Origin: Frankia casuarinae
GTDB taxonomy: Bacteria; Actinomycetota; Actinomycetes; Frankiales; Frankiaceae
Reading direction: 5' to 3'
DNA: 64,000 bases
Assembly: GCF_000013345.1 (NCBI RefSeq)
Contig: NC_007777.1
Span: 4,836,001-4,900,000 of the forward strand
Shown: positions 39,063-49,700 of the stretch, in pieces
How positions within the stretch are numbered: position 1 is the stretch's first letter
Layout: each line of letters opens with the position of its first letter
The notes under the pieces: generated by a model
What the model was told of the DNA's origin: nothing
Seen by the model: the letters and a program-made list of their open reading frames with translations, nothing else
Database searches by the model: none
Made by a program: the position numbers and the translations under genes

Positions 39063-40160
39063 CGGAATGGGCTCCTCGTGGGTTGATGGAGGCGGACCGT
39101 GCCGGGCGAGGGGGCAACCGGCCCGGTCCGCCCACGGGCGGCGGGGGGAACCGCCCGGGTACGGCGGCCCGCGGCGGCCGTCGCCGCCGCAGAGCCGATC
39201 CGTTCCGCTGCGATAGACGACGAGCCGACCCGCTTCGTTGTTCCATAACCCGACTGAATTGTCGATCCAGTGATCCTATGACCGGATGGTATCGTCGATC
39301 GCTTCGATTCGTGCAGATCTTGCTACTCTCCGTAGAGATCTGGGTGTGACATCACGAAAGGCGGCACGAGGGTCGCAACCTGTCGACCGAGAGAGGCGTC
39401 TTACGCGACAAGAACGACAACCCCGCCCAGACGGACCATCCCGAGATGGGCAACATCAGCCCAAGATGCTTATGGCCTGTCCGCGTATTGTTGGGTGATA
39501 CGTGGATATGTGGTGAGCGATGTACCCCTCCTACGGCGCTCACCCGGAGGTGTCTGTGTGGGCGGGGTGGCCCGCCCACACAGACACCGGCACCGCAGCC
39601 AGACGGCGTCGGGCCCATGAACGAAAATCGATGGCCAGCCGGTCCAGGCCCCTCAGTTCGACGACGCGGAATCCGACAACGTCGTGCAGGCCGCGGTCGT
39701 GCAGGCCGCGGGACCCGGGTCGAAGCCGGCGGTTGCATGGTGAGGACATGGGTGAGGACGAGGTAGGCACCGCTGGGCAGGGCGTCCACGAGGCGGCGGA
39801 CAATGCCAGGCTTCAGGAACGGTCCGGATGCGGTCGGTGGCGGGCGGCTGGACGGCCGTCGGGCCACCCGGGGCGGTAGGAAAGGAAGTGCGTGCGCACG
39901 CGGGCGGTCACCGAGATCCATAAACCCGCGGAGCAAGATCCGTGAACCCGCGGAGGCCCTACGGATAGTGAGGTGCAGAACCCGCGACGCATCATTCGTC
40001 ACGTTTTGTAGCTTCATCAGAGATACATTAACGCGAAGGAAACACTGATTTACGCCCCAGAAACCCTACCGTGCGAGCCTCCTTCTACGTATCACCCGGC
40101 TTCCACCCTCGAGCCGGGCAGGCCAACCGGTAATCTCAGCACGGTGAGGTGATTACAGCT
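39063..40160. other. Largely non-coding 1.1-kb stretch
   Basis: No intact gene. A short leftward segment near 39755-39805 reads RRLVDALPSGAYLVLTHVL, recalling the DUF574 methyltransferase motif AAVPSGSYLLLW found at 47.1 kb. It may be a decayed copy, but the rest is not recognisable. A strong hairpin is listed separately. Confidence 0.4.
39549..39588. terminator. Perfect 18-bp hairpin in non-coding DNA
   Basis: GGTGTCTGTGTGGGCGGG and its exact complement flank a GTGG loop. It has no T-tract on either strand. It could be a terminator, a mobile-element end structure or an RNA stem. Confidence 0.55.
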
Positions 40161-40325
40161 ATGCACGACATTGTGACGATAGCCGCCACTATTAACGAGC
40201 GTCCCACTCTCGAGGAAACCGACGCGATGCTGGCCGAATTGCGGCGGCTACCACGCGATGGGAAGACCATCGAGCTGATCGATGAACTGCTCGAATTCCG
40301 GTCGCTCCTGAAGGCGACGGCCTGA
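40161..40325 (+). CDS. Small 54-residue protein, unknown
   Basis: ATG 40161 to TGA 40325 encodes a Leu/Glu-rich, probably helical peptide (TLEETDAMLAELRRLP, IELIDELLEFRSLL). A modest GGTGAGGTG lies upstream. Codon bias is mixed but compatible with the genome. No family is recognised. The amphipathic helices would suit a small regulator or antitoxin, though this is only a shape argument. Confidence 0.45.
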   Translation: MHDIVTIAATINERPTLEETDAMLAELRRLPRDGKTIELIDELLEFRSLLKATA

Positions 40326-40435
40326 GCTGTACCCCCGGAGCGACCGGAATCGAACGATCGGAACCAGTAATTATCCCGACAACCCGGCGGAGTTTCGTGT
40401 TCCGGACGGTGTCGTCGGATCACCCGTCTGTCGGG

Positions 40436-40753
40436 TTACTGCTGACCCCCGCCGAACGGCTGGCCCTGCTGCTGCTGCTCGCCGCCCAGCCCCGAGGCGA
40501 AACGCTCCCCAGCGATTCCTCCACCCTGAACACCCGCGCCTACTCCCGCAAGCTCCAGGAGTCGGTTCTCGACGTACCGCTCGCTGTGGTGCGTCTTGTC
40601 CGCGATCCGCTGGACGAGGTCGTTGACGCTCGTCGCAGAGTCAAGGTCCGCCGGGCTCACCTGACCGAACTGGTCAAGGATACGGTAACGAATCTGCCGC
40701 CAGTTCTGCCGCAGCTGCTGTTCCACCTGCTGCACCTGCTGCTGTTGAGCCAT
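40436..40753 (-). CDS. Small CsbD-like/uncharacterised protein
   Basis: A 105-residue protein starting MAQQQQVQQVEQQL, with GAGGG 4 nt before ATG 40753. The core NWRQIRYRILDQFGQVSPADL followed by NDLVQRIADKTHHSERYVE recalls the helical layout of CsbD stress proteins. The match is loose and no partner gene is nearby. The C-terminus is a Gln/Gly-rich tail. Confidence 0.6.
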   Translation of the reverse strand: MAQQQQVQQVEQQLRQNWRQIRYRILDQFGQVSPADLDSATSVNDLVQRIADKTHHSERYVENRLLELAGVGAGVQGGGIAGERFASGLGGEQQQQGQPFGGGQQ

Positions 40754-41199
40754 TTTCCCTCTTTCTCCTCTCGAGCAGAACATCCGGATGCGTGTCGGCC
40801 AGCACCGGCCGGCACGGGAGGGACGTTACCGCAGCCGAGTCGGGCGACGTCAAACCCGAGAACCGATATGAATGTATCCTCATGCATCCGACGTCCGGCA
40901 CCTGCGAGTCGCATTCAGAGCACATCGCTTCGTGCTGGTTGAGAAGATGACCGCAGCAGGGTGGAACTCGCACCAAGGGAACAAAGTGCCGCACTGTACA
41001 GGATTCTTGAAATCTCGGTTGAACAACGTTTCAGAGCGGCGGAAATCCTGGACGATGGGCGGGTGGTCATCCGTCCGCATGCCCCTCGGCCTGCCGGCAG
41101 GTGCCGGTCCAGAAAAGTCAGTACGTGGACCCCGCCGCCCCGAGAGTTAGACAGACCACCATCAACCCAAACGGACGCTCGCTCAGTGAGCCTCATACC
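40754..41199. other. Intergenic region, about 450 bp
   Basis: No gene. Around 40850-41040 composition is less GC-rich, which fits the promoter of the leftward small gene. Confidence 0.35.
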
Positions 41200-41772
41200 T
41201 CATTCGAGTCCCCAGCGGGTGGCGGTGAGGTCGAGGCGGTCCTTGACGAGGTGGCGGCAGGTGCCCTCGACGACGCCGGTCGCGATCGGCCAGCCGTTGG
41301 CGAGCGCGGTGTCGTAGCCGAGGTAGGCGGCTTTGGCGGTCAGGTAGGGGGCTTTGGCGGTCAGCCAGTTCCGGGCCAGCTCGACCGCCTGGCGCTCGCC
41401 GACCCGCTGCCCGGTGAACCGCTCCACCGTGGCGACCGGCGCCACCCCGGCCCGCGTCTCCCGTTCGGCGAGCCTGTCCAGACAGGCCTGCAGCAGCGCC
41501 CGCTGCACCTCCCTGCCCCGATCGTGGATCAGCTCCTCGAGCGCGTCGGCTGTCGACCCCGCCGCGGCGCTGCCCGCCAGGTCCGCCTCCAGCGCGGAGT
41601 ACAGTGCACGCGCCGCCGCGAACAACCCCGCCCGCGCGGCTTCCGTCGCTACTCTGCGCCTGGCTCTGGGTGCCAGCCAGCGCCCGATCGGCCTGGGCGC
41701 ACCACGAACATGGTCCCTCGGCGACAGGCCATCGAGCACAGCATCGAAGTCCGTGCACGACCGGCTCGACAC
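41200..41772 (-). pseudogene. Internally deleted ISKra4-family transposase remnant
   Basis: One frame joins a typical ISKra4 N-terminus (AARALYSALEADLAG; ELIHDRGREVQRALLQACLD) to ERFTGQRVGERQAVELA and then directly to the C-terminal YDTALANGWPIATGVVEG and CRHLVKDRLDL motifs. The central DDE part is missing. A tandem AKAPYLTAKAAYL lies at the join. Scraps further right (to about 42000) appear to be frame-shifted transposase sequence too. Confidence 0.7.
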
Positions 41773-41992
41773 CCCAGGTCAGCGGACGCTCCGGCTCGGC
41801 CGGGTCGCCGGTGTTGACCTCCAGGCCGTGGATGAACGCGAACATAGCTCGGCCAGGCTGACAGCCGCGCCACGACGATCGGCCCCTCGGCAATGACCTC
41901 GTGCCAGGCCTCCGCATACCGACAGGCAAGATTCTCATCGACGGAGGCAATGACGTCGACCGGTGCCGCCGCGCGGACCGGAGATCCTCCAC

Positions 41993-42336
41993 ATAGATCA
42001 GGAGGACTATTCAGAACCCTTCAATCAAGATCCTTAGCGGCGCCCTGCCCTACGACAATGCATGATCTAGATCATCTGAGCTGAGAGGCCTGGATAAGCC
42101 TCCTCGTAGGTGCCCCTGATCGAGGACAGCACGGCCGGCGAGCGCGGTGACCACCAACGTTCACGAGGTCGGATCCGCATGATCGCGCAGCGGCCGAACT
42201 GTGGGAAGCCAGGCACGGTTCAGGGACCGCAGACCGTACTCAGGTCCCCCAAATTCACCGGCCGTCGGCTAGGACAGTTCGGCTAGGACGGTTTAAGTAG
42301 GTACGGCGATGGTCCAGGGCAGAGGTGGAGGGGCCG
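41993..42336. other. Intergenic region before FUSC gene
   Basis: About 340 bp between transposase debris and the FUSC gene. No gene or clear motif is seen. Confidence 0.35.
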
Positions 42337-45006
42337 ATGCAGGACGGATGGCTGGGACGGCTCACCAGAGCGTTCCCCGACGACCCCGGGCTGATCAACC
42401 TCAAGGCGGCCGTCCGGGTTGCCTTCATCGCCCCCACGCTGCTGGCCGTCACCTATCTGGCTGGTGGGGACGTGCGGCTGAGCCTGTTCGCCTGGTTCGG
42501 CGCCTACACCCTGCTGGAGTTCATCGACTTCACCGGGCCGACCAAGACCAGGCTGTTGGCCTACGTCGCGTTCGTGCTTATCACCGTCTCGCTCATCGTC
42601 ATCGGCGCGTTGTGCTCCCGGACACCTTGGCTGGCGGCACCGGTGACCGCGCTGGTCGCCCTGGTCGTGCTGTTTTCCGGGGTCCTCAACGCGTATTTCG
42701 CCGCCGCCGGACGGGCCACGCTGATGGCCTTCGTCCTGTCGGTGATGACGCCTGGCCCGGTGTCCGCCATTCCGGAACGGCTCGCCGGCTGGGGGGCCGC
42801 CATGGTGGTGGCCGTCACCGCGGCCATGGTGCTGTGGACGGAGCGGCCCCCAACACGGCTGCGTGCCGCGCTGGCCCAGGCGTGTCGGTCGATGGCCGCC
42901 GGGGTGGCGTGGACGACCATGCCTTTTCCGCAGTCTGACGGGACCGGGGCGGACGGGACCGGGGCGGACGAAGTTCCCCGGATCTGGACCGACGTGTTCC
43001 ACCTGCGCCGCAGGTTCGCCGAGACCGCGCACCGGCCCAGCGGTGTCGGCGGGCGCACCGCGGCGCTGGGGTATCTCGTCGTGGACGTCAACTGGCTGGT
43101 CCCGTTCGCCGAACCGCGTGCGGACCGGAATCGGATCGCGGCGGCATGCTTCCCCCGCGAAGCTGCCGAGATCCACACCGCCGCCGCTGCCACGCTCGCC
43201 GCCGCGGCCGATCGACTCGACCGCGGTCCACGGCCGAGCGAGAGGCTCGGCCTGGACCGTTTGGAGCGGGCTGAGCGGAGGATGCGCACGGCCCTGCTGG
43301 ACTACCTGGAGGGGCAAGTCAGCCGGCCGGCGCCGGACGCTGACGGGTGGAGCGCCCGATCGGCCCAGAAGATGGATGATCTCGTGGTCGCCGAGTCGGA
43401 GCAGCCGCCGGCGGACCTCGCGATCGCCGAGGCGTTCCGGCTGCGCAGGCTGGCCCGGGGGACCCGGGAGCTGGCGACGAACGTGCTGCAGGTGACCGCG
43501 CCGGCACCGGCGCTGCGCTCCTGGGTGCGGCCGCGTGGCTGGCCCGCCAGGCTAAGGCGGCTCACCCGGCGAGGCGCCGCCGCCACCGATCTGGCCGCCG
43601 GATATGCCAGCATCCGGTCGGTGTGGTTCCGCAACAGCGTCCGCGGCGCCGTGGGGCTCGCCCTCGCTGTCGCCCTGGCCCAGAACACCGAGGTGCAGCA
43701 CGGCTTCTGGGTCGTGCTGGGTACCCTGTCGGTGCTGCGGTCGAACGTGGTGGCGACCAGCTCGACGATCCTGCGGGACCTGCTGGGCACCGGGATCGGC
43801 ATTGTGGTGGGTGGCCTGTTCGTCGCCCTGATCGGTACCCACACCGTAGTATCGTGGCCGCTGCTGCCGCTGGCTGTGTTCGTCGCCGGCTACATGCGAC
43901 GGAAGTCGTTCTTCGCGCTGGGCCAGGCAGGCTTCACCGTTGCCATCCTCATCCTTTTCAACATCGTTGAACCATTAGGCTGGCGGGTGGGGCTGGTCCG
44001 CATTCAGGACGTTATGATCGGCTTCGGGGTTAGCCTGGCCGTGGGAGCGCTGCTGTGGCCGCGAGGAGCGGCGGCGGTAATCCGGCACCGTGCCGCCGCG
44101 GCCTATCGGATGGGCGCGGCTTTCCTCGCCCTGGTCGTCATGCGGGCACCCGGTGATGACGATCCGCCCAGCGCCCGGCCGCGAACCTCGCCCTGGCTGG
44201 ACCCGGCCTATACCGACATGTCGGGCCATCCGGACGGCCCCGCGGACACCATCGGTGTGCTCGTGAGCCGGGTCGGCGCCTCCCGAACAGCCGGCGCATC
44301 CCAAACAGCCGGCGCATCCCGAACAGAGGACGCCGACACCGCGGGCTCGGACGATGCGGCCCTCCGCCGTCCCAGCCGGGACCAGCAGGTGGCCGCCGCG
44401 GCCCGCGATGCCATCCGCGCCGGGCGGCTGCTCGACGACGCGGTCCGTCAGTACCTGTCGGAGCAGCCTGACGGCCGGCTCGACGTCGACGCGCTCATGA
44501 CCGTCGTCGGCGGGGCGCTGCGGCTGCGCCGGACCGCGCAGCTGCTGCACGCCGGCGACGTGCCCTGGCCGGCCGACATCCTGCGGGCCGGGGGCGGCGT
44601 CAACATGATCGCCTCGACCATAGAGATCTCCGCCGCGCTGCCCGATCTGGCCGCAGCCCAGGAAGCGGTCACGGTGGAGACGACCGAGCTGTGCGACTGG
44701 TATCTGCGGTTCGCCGAGGCACTCGGCGGCGGCAAGCCTCCGCCGCCGGCAGACCCGAACCCCACTCCTGGCCCGGCCAGCATGGCGGCGCTGGCCGTGG
44801 TGCGCCATGGCGCCGCCGCGCACCGACGCCCGGAACTACGCGCCGGCGTGGCGCTCGCAGCACGCGCGACCTATCTCGACATCCTGCGTGGTCTGCAACC
44901 GATGCTCACTGACGCGGGCCTGGCGCTCGTTCACCAGGGCCCCGCTGGACGCCGCGGCTGGGCGGCCGACGTACGACCCCGGCGGACTCGCCGGATGCCA
45001 CGCTGA
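42337..45006 (+). CDS. FUSC-family inner-membrane protein
   Basis: An 889-residue protein with two sets of membrane helices: residues about 25-165 (VAFIAPTLLAVTYLAGG) and about 430-580 (SVRGAVGLALAVALAQNTEVQHGFWVV). The second block has TLSVLRSNVVATSSTILRDLLGTGIGIVVGG, characteristic of the fusaric acid resistance/aromatic carboxylate efflux family. Soluble regions separate and follow them. An 18-bp repeat (QTAGAS) lies near residue 660. ATG 42337 has GGAGGGG upstream. Substrate is unknown; no membrane-fusion partner is adjacent. Confidence 0.85.
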   Translation: MQDGWLGRLTRAFPDDPGLINLKAAVRVAFIAPTLLAVTYLAGGDVRLSLFAWFGAYTLLEFIDFTGPTKTRLLAYVAFVLITVSLIVIGALCSRTPWLAAPVTALVALVVLFSGVLNAYFAAAGRATLMAFVLSVMTPGPVSAIPERLAGWGAAMVVAVTAAMVLWTERPPTRLRAALAQACRSMAAGVAWTTMPFPQSDGTGADGTGADEVPRIWTDVFHLRRRFAETAHRPSGVGGRTAALGYLVVDVNWLVPFAEPRADRNRIAAACFPREAAEIHTAAAATLAAAADRLDRGPRPSERLGLDRLERAERRMRTALLDYLEGQVSRPAPDADGWSARSAQKMDDLVVAESEQPPADLAIAEAFRLRRLARGTRELATNVLQVTAPAPALRSWVRPRGWPARLRRLTRRGAAATDLAAGYASIRSVWFRNSVRGAVGLALAVALAQNTEVQHGFWVVLGTLSVLRSNVVATSSTILRDLLGTGIGIVVGGLFVALIGTHTVVSWPLLPLAVFVAGYMRRKSFFALGQAGFTVAILILFNIVEPLGWRVGLVRIQDVMIGFGVSLAVGALLWPRGAAAVIRHRAAAAYRMGAAFLALVVMRAPGDDDPPSARPRTSPWLDPAYTDMSGHPDGPADTIGVLVSRVGASRTAGASQTAGASRTEDADTAGSDDAALRRPSRDQQVAAAARDAIRAGRLLDDAVRQYLSEQPDGRLDVDALMTVVGGALRLRRTAQLLHAGDVPWPADILRAGGGVNMIASTIEISAALPDLAAAQEAVTVETTELCDWYLRFAEALGGGKPPPPADPNPTPGPASMAALAVVRHGAAAHRRPELRAGVALAARATYLDILRGLQPMLTDAGLALVHQGPAGRRGWAADVRPRRTRRMPR

Positions 45007-45041
45007 TGAACCCATCCGTTCGCTGACTTCGTTACGGTCGC

Positions 45042-45078
45042 CCGTCGTGGCGCAGGTGCCCCACCTGCGCCACGACGG
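45042..45078. terminator. Bidirectional hairpin between convergent genes
   Basis: A perfect 17-bp stem (CCGTCGTGGCGCAGGTG and complement) with loop CCC sits between the FUSC stop and the CHRD-like gene's stop. Its placement fits termination of both transcripts. Confidence 0.85.
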
Positions 45079-45082
45079 CCGA

Positions 45083-45766
45083 TCAGTTCACCTGGGCGTG
45101 CCGCCGGCCATCGGGCGCCGGGACGAGCCGGCCGCAGGCCGCCGGGTCGGTCGCCTCCTCGGGCAGGGCCGGATTGAGCTCGCTGCGGCCGGGGCCGTCG
45201 TAGCGGCCGTTGTGGCTGAAGTCGACACCGTGCTGTTCGATCACGCCCTCACCGGCCCGCAACTGCGCGGCGACCGCCGGGGTGACCGTGAACGTGCGGT
45301 GGTAGGTCGCATTCCCAACCGGGAACCTCGCCACCGCCAGCTCGCTGGCCGGGCTGGTGTCGCCGGACGTGGTCAGCGACACCGCGACCGGGCCACGCCA
45401 CGGGTTGCCGTCAACGGTCCGGAAGTGGCCGTGGACGCCGGTGCCGGTCACGTTCGGCGGTGGACAGACGTGGCGGCCACCGATATGGATGTGCTGCGCG
45501 TGCGGCAGAGCCGGCGCCAGCCCGCGACTGAAGATCGAGATGGTGAGTTGGTCGCCCCGCAGGATCGCGGTAGCGGTGCTGCGGGCGCCGGAATGGTTCA
45601 ACGGCATGAGTGTCGCTTGAAGGAAGGTCTCCGCGGCGCCGGAGCCGGGCGTCGGCCCGCCGCGGCCACCGTCGGCGGCCGCGGGTGTCGCGGCAAGCGC
45701 CGACAAGACCCCCAGCCCGACGGCAGGCAGCAGCACCTTTCGAATCAACTGACTACTCACAGTCAT
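45083..45766 (-). CDS. Secreted CHRD-like protein
   Basis: A 227-residue exported protein. The signal peptide is KVLLPAVGLGVLSALAATPAAADG, with cleavage expected after AAA or AADG. The mature part has LPHAQHIHIGG and GVHGHFRTVDG, then YHRTFTVTPAVAAQLRAGEGVIEQHGVDFS. This His-rich beta arrangement is typical of CHRD or similar extracellular domains of unknown function. The histidines suggest metal or heme contact, though that is inference. Confidence 0.75.
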   Translation of the reverse strand: MTVSSQLIRKVLLPAVGLGVLSALAATPAAADGGRGGPTPGSGAAETFLQATLMPLNHSGARSTATAILRGDQLTISIFSRGLAPALPHAQHIHIGGRHVCPPPNVTGTGVHGHFRTVDGNPWRGPVAVSLTTSGDTSPASELAVARFPVGNATYHRTFTVTPAVAAQLRAGEGVIEQHGVDFSHNGRYDGPGRSELNPALPEEATDPAACGRLVPAPDGRRHAQVN

Positions 45767-45860
45767 GAAGTCATAGAAGGACGTGGGCCCGGACGCGTCA
45801 AATCGACCGACCGAAACCTGCGGGGTGCCAGAACTGGGTCATCGGCGTTGATCTAGGCTT

Positions 45861-46362
<502 letters not shown>

Positions 46363-46549
46363 TCACAGGCCCAAGCCGACTTCTGGCGCCCCACAGGCCG
46401 GCCGAGAGTACATGTCCCAGCAGTTGATCCGCCGCTATTTGCGATGATATACCCTAAAATCGGTAGCCGAGGTTGGCCCACAGGCCACACTCCGACTGGA
46501 TCTTCCTGCTTCGCCGGGTTCGCCCGGCCGAGCCAGCGTAAGGAGAGAC

Positions 46550-47365
46550 GTGGCTGAGCAGCACAATGGCACCGGGAACCCGACGGGCCATTCGAAGATC
46601 GACACGACGACGCCGCATTCAGCTCGGATCTGGAACTACTGGATGGGCGGCAAGGACAACTACCCGGTGGACCGCGAGGCCGGCGACGCCTACATCAAGG
46701 TGTTCCCGGGGATCGTCACCCTGGCCAAGGAGTCCCGGCGGTTCCTCATCCGGGCTGTGGCCCACCTCGCCGGCGAGAGGGGCGTCCACCAGTTCCTCGA
46801 CATCGGCACTGGCCTGCCGACGATGCAGAACACCCATGAAGTCGCCCAGCGCATCGCACCCGATTCCCGCATCGTGTACGTCGACAATGACCCGCTGGTA
46901 CTAGTACACGCCCGCGCCCTGCTGGTCAACACCACACCGGAAGGTGTGACAACCTATCTCGACGCTGATCTCCACGATCCGGACCGGATCATTGCTGGTG
47001 CCAAGAACGTACTGAACTTCAACGAGCCGATCGTCGTCATGTTCATGGGGATCCTGGGGCACGTCGCCGACTTTGATGAGGCACGGGCGATCGTGGCGCG
47101 GGTGGTGGCCGCCGTCCCGTCCGGCAGCTATCTACTGCTGTGGGACAGCACCAACACCAGCGAGGGCTTCGACGAAGCCCAGCAGGGCTATGACGACACG
47201 GGCGCGGTCCCCTACATCCTGCGCAGTCCGGATCAGGTTGCCCGTTTCTTCGACGGTCTGGACCTTCTAGAGCCGGGTGTGGTGTCGATCTCGCAGTGGC
47301 AGCCGGACGGCGCCGAGGGCTTTGCCGCAGTGGATGGATACGGCGCCGTGGCCCGTAAGCCGTAG
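46550..47365 (+). CDS. DUF574-type SAM-dependent methyltransferase
   Basis: A 271-residue protein of the large actinobacterial SAM_2/DUF574 family. It has PHSARIWNYWMGGKDNYPVDR, FLDIGTGLPTMQNTHEVAQ (SAM motif I), VYVDNDPLVLVHARALL and VMFMGILGHV. GTG 46550 has AAGGAGAG 3 nt upstream, which is close. Members are often found in multiple copies in Frankia and Streptomyces; substrates are mostly unknown. No operon partner is seen. Confidence 0.93.
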   Translation: MAEQHNGTGNPTGHSKIDTTTPHSARIWNYWMGGKDNYPVDREAGDAYIKVFPGIVTLAKESRRFLIRAVAHLAGERGVHQFLDIGTGLPTMQNTHEVAQRIAPDSRIVYVDNDPLVLVHARALLVNTTPEGVTTYLDADLHDPDRIIAGAKNVLNFNEPIVVMFMGILGHVADFDEARAIVARVVAAVPSGSYLLLWDSTNTSEGFDEAQQGYDDTGAVPYILRSPDQVARFFDGLDLLEPGVVSISQWQPDGAEGFAAVDGYGAVARKP

Positions 47366-47450
47366 AATTGGATGATCTAACTTTTGAAGGTTTCGCGCGG
47401 CCCTACCTACCGATAACGGGGAAGTAACGCAACACGCCCGGGCCCCATCC

Positions 47451-49700
47451 CTATGTACTCCTCCGGGAGAAACGGCCGCCGCGCGTGCCGTTGCCCGCGT
47501 GGGATGGCGCCGACGGCGGGTCGTACGACCTCGTGGCCGCCCTCGCCGGCCGGCGCTGCGCGGGTACGCCGCCAGCGGTTTCACGGCGCCGATCCAGGTG
47601 CACCAGCGCAGGGAGGACGACCGCTCGCACCACGAATGCGTCGAGCGCCACACCGACCGCCAGACCCACCCCGAGCAGCTTCAGCGTGCGGGACGGCTGC
47701 GCCACGACCACCGACAACGCCAGGATCATGATGAGGTTCATGGTGAGGACGACGTGCCCCACGTCGGCGTGGCCGCGGCTGACCGCGTCGCCTTCGAGCG
47801 CCCGCCAGCCTGGCGCATCGGTTTCGCGCAGTCTGCTCAGCAGGCTCAGGTTCATGCCCGGGGATAGGCCGAACCCGACGACCAGCACGAAGACCAGGAT
47901 GAACGGTTCGATCGGACCGGCCTGGAGGCCCAGTTTCCCGGCGAAACGGTCCTGCTGGAAGACCGTCGCCAGGACACCGACCGTCGCAAGGCCGCACGAC
48001 AGCTCCGAAACGGCGAGCACGGCGGCGGTGACGCGCGAGGACGCCGTGAGGAAGGTCAGCGCGCCCACCGCGAGCAGGACCACGAACGCGAACATCGGCA
48101 GCGCGTCGCGGAAGTCCGCGGCCATGTCGGCGAACAACGCCGCCTGCCCGCCCACGTAAGCGCGGCTCACGGTGGGCCGCAGTACCGCCGGCAGGACGTC
48201 GTTGCGCAGTCGGTGCACCAGATCGTAGGAGTCCGTCGACCGGGGCCCCGCCTGCGGCAGTACCTGGATCAGGGCCAGGCCCGACTCGGGACTGTCGAAC
48301 GAAACGTATGCGTGTTTGACCCCCGGCGTCGTGTTGAGGGCGGCGACGACGTCGGTCACGGCGACGGTCCGGCTGCCCTCCCCCCGGTCGACGACGACGA
48401 GCATCGGCCCGTTGAGACCGCTGAAGAAGTCGCGGCTGACCACGTCATACGCGCGTCGCGCGGTGGCCGACGTGGGCTCCGCGCCCGCGTCGGCGCCACC
48501 GAGCCGCAGGGTTACCACCGGTGCCGCCATGGCGACAAGCAGCACACACGCCACGGCCACGGCGACAGCCGGGTGGCGCCCCACCTGCCTGGCCCACCAC
48601 GATCGCACGCCCGGCCGGTGCGGTAGGCCACGACCCGTCGTGGTCAGGGAATGCCGTCCGACCCAGCCCAGCATCCGGGTGCCGCCGAGGACGAGCAGCG
48701 CTGGCAACAGCGTGAGGGTGACCAGGGCGCTGAGCACCCCGGCCACCCCGGCCGCGAGGGCGACTCCCGTGAATGGGCCCAGGTCCAGCAGGAGCACGCC
48801 GGTCATCGCCACGCTCAGGCACACGCCACCGGAGGCCAGGGCGGCGACCGACTTCACCATCGCCTCGGTGGCCGCGTCGACCGGGCCCACACCCCGTGCC
48901 AACGCGGTCTGCGCCCGGTACACGACCAGGACGGACCCGCCCAGGCTGACCCCGAGGGCGATCATGCCGCCAAGCAGAGCGGCGAAGGGAGTAGTCAGGA
49001 CATGGTGGGACAGTACTGTCGTGACGGCCACGGTGGTGACGGTGGCCATGGCCGCGACGACAGCGGCGATCATGGCGGCCACCCTCGAACGCAGGGTCAG
49101 GCACAAGACCGCCAGCGCGACGGCGAGAGCGGCCAGCAGCGGTCGGATCGGGACGCCGGCCGAGGTGAGCGCGGTCGCGCCCGGTCCGCCCAGCTCCACC
49201 TGAAGCTCGGGACCGCCGTAGGACCGGGCCGTGGCCGAGACCCGTTTGATCGCGCCGAGGTCGAGTTCGAGCGCCGACGCTTTCATGATTACCGGAGCCA
49301 CCGCCGTGCGCCCGTCGGCACTGACCGGTGACACACCCAGCACCATCCTGCCTAGTGGTCCGAACGGGTCGGCGACGGTGAGTACCCCCGGCAGCTTCCC
49401 GACATCGGCGAGCAGCTCCTCGACCTGTCGGTGCACCAGCGGGTCCGCCAGCGTGCCGCGCCTGGCGTGCAGCACGATCTGTTCGGTGTCCGGCAGGACG
49501 CCGCCCGGAATCACCTTGCGCGCCAGATTCATTGCCCGCTGCGACTCGGAACCGGGAACCGTCACATCGTGGCTGTATTGCGCGTGACCCGCGATCACGA
49601 AGAACACCGCGGGCAGGAGGAGCACCGCCCACATGCCGACCGCGATCCAGCGACGGCGGGCACACAGACGTGCGACGCCTGTCAACGCAACGATCAGCAT
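47451..49700 (-). CDS. MMPL-family protein lacking Asp-Tyr proton relays
   Basis: A 749-residue MMPL protein with normal length and helix pattern. ATG 49700 has GAAGGG 6 nt upstream. The motif normally holding Asp-Tyr is ALGVSLGGSVLVVYR in repeat 1 (about residue 252) and GFGLSPGMNLSLLSR in repeat 2 (about residue 613). Both pairs are therefore lost, replaced by Gly-Gly and Gly-Met. Classical proton-driven transport seems unlikely. It may be a non-transporting scaffold or use another coupling mode. Confidence 0.88.
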   Translation of the reverse strand: MLIVALTGVARLCARRRWIAVGMWAVLLLPAVFFVIAGHAQYSHDVTVPGSESQRAMNLARKVIPGGVLPDTEQIVLHARRGTLADPLVHRQVEELLADVGKLPGVLTVADPFGPLGRMVLGVSPVSADGRTAVAPVIMKASALELDLGAIKRVSATARSYGGPELQVELGGPGATALTSAGVPIRPLLAALAVALAVLCLTLRSRVAAMIAAVVAAMATVTTVAVTTVLSHHVLTTPFAALLGGMIALGVSLGGSVLVVYRAQTALARGVGPVDAATEAMVKSVAALASGGVCLSVAMTGVLLLDLGPFTGVALAAGVAGVLSALVTLTLLPALLVLGGTRMLGWVGRHSLTTTGRGLPHRPGVRSWWARQVGRHPAVAVAVACVLLVAMAAPVVTLRLGGADAGAEPTSATARRAYDVVSRDFFSGLNGPMLVVVDRGEGSRTVAVTDVVAALNTTPGVKHAYVSFDSPESGLALIQVLPQAGPRSTDSYDLVHRLRNDVLPAVLRPTVSRAYVGGQAALFADMAADFRDALPMFAFVVLLAVGALTFLTASSRVTAAVLAVSELSCGLATVGVLATVFQQDRFAGKLGLQAGPIEPFILVFVLVVGFGLSPGMNLSLLSRLRETDAPGWRALEGDAVSRGHADVGHVVLTMNLIMILALSVVVAQPSRTLKLLGVGLAVGVALDAFVVRAVVLPALVHLDRRRETAGGVPAQRRPARAATRSYDPPSAPSHAGNGTRGGRFSRRST

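Noticed and set aside
39352-40017. Leftward 221-codon protein
   Set aside because: Apart from a short DUF574-like scrap, it is Arg/Pro-rich with no domain and crosses a strong hairpin.
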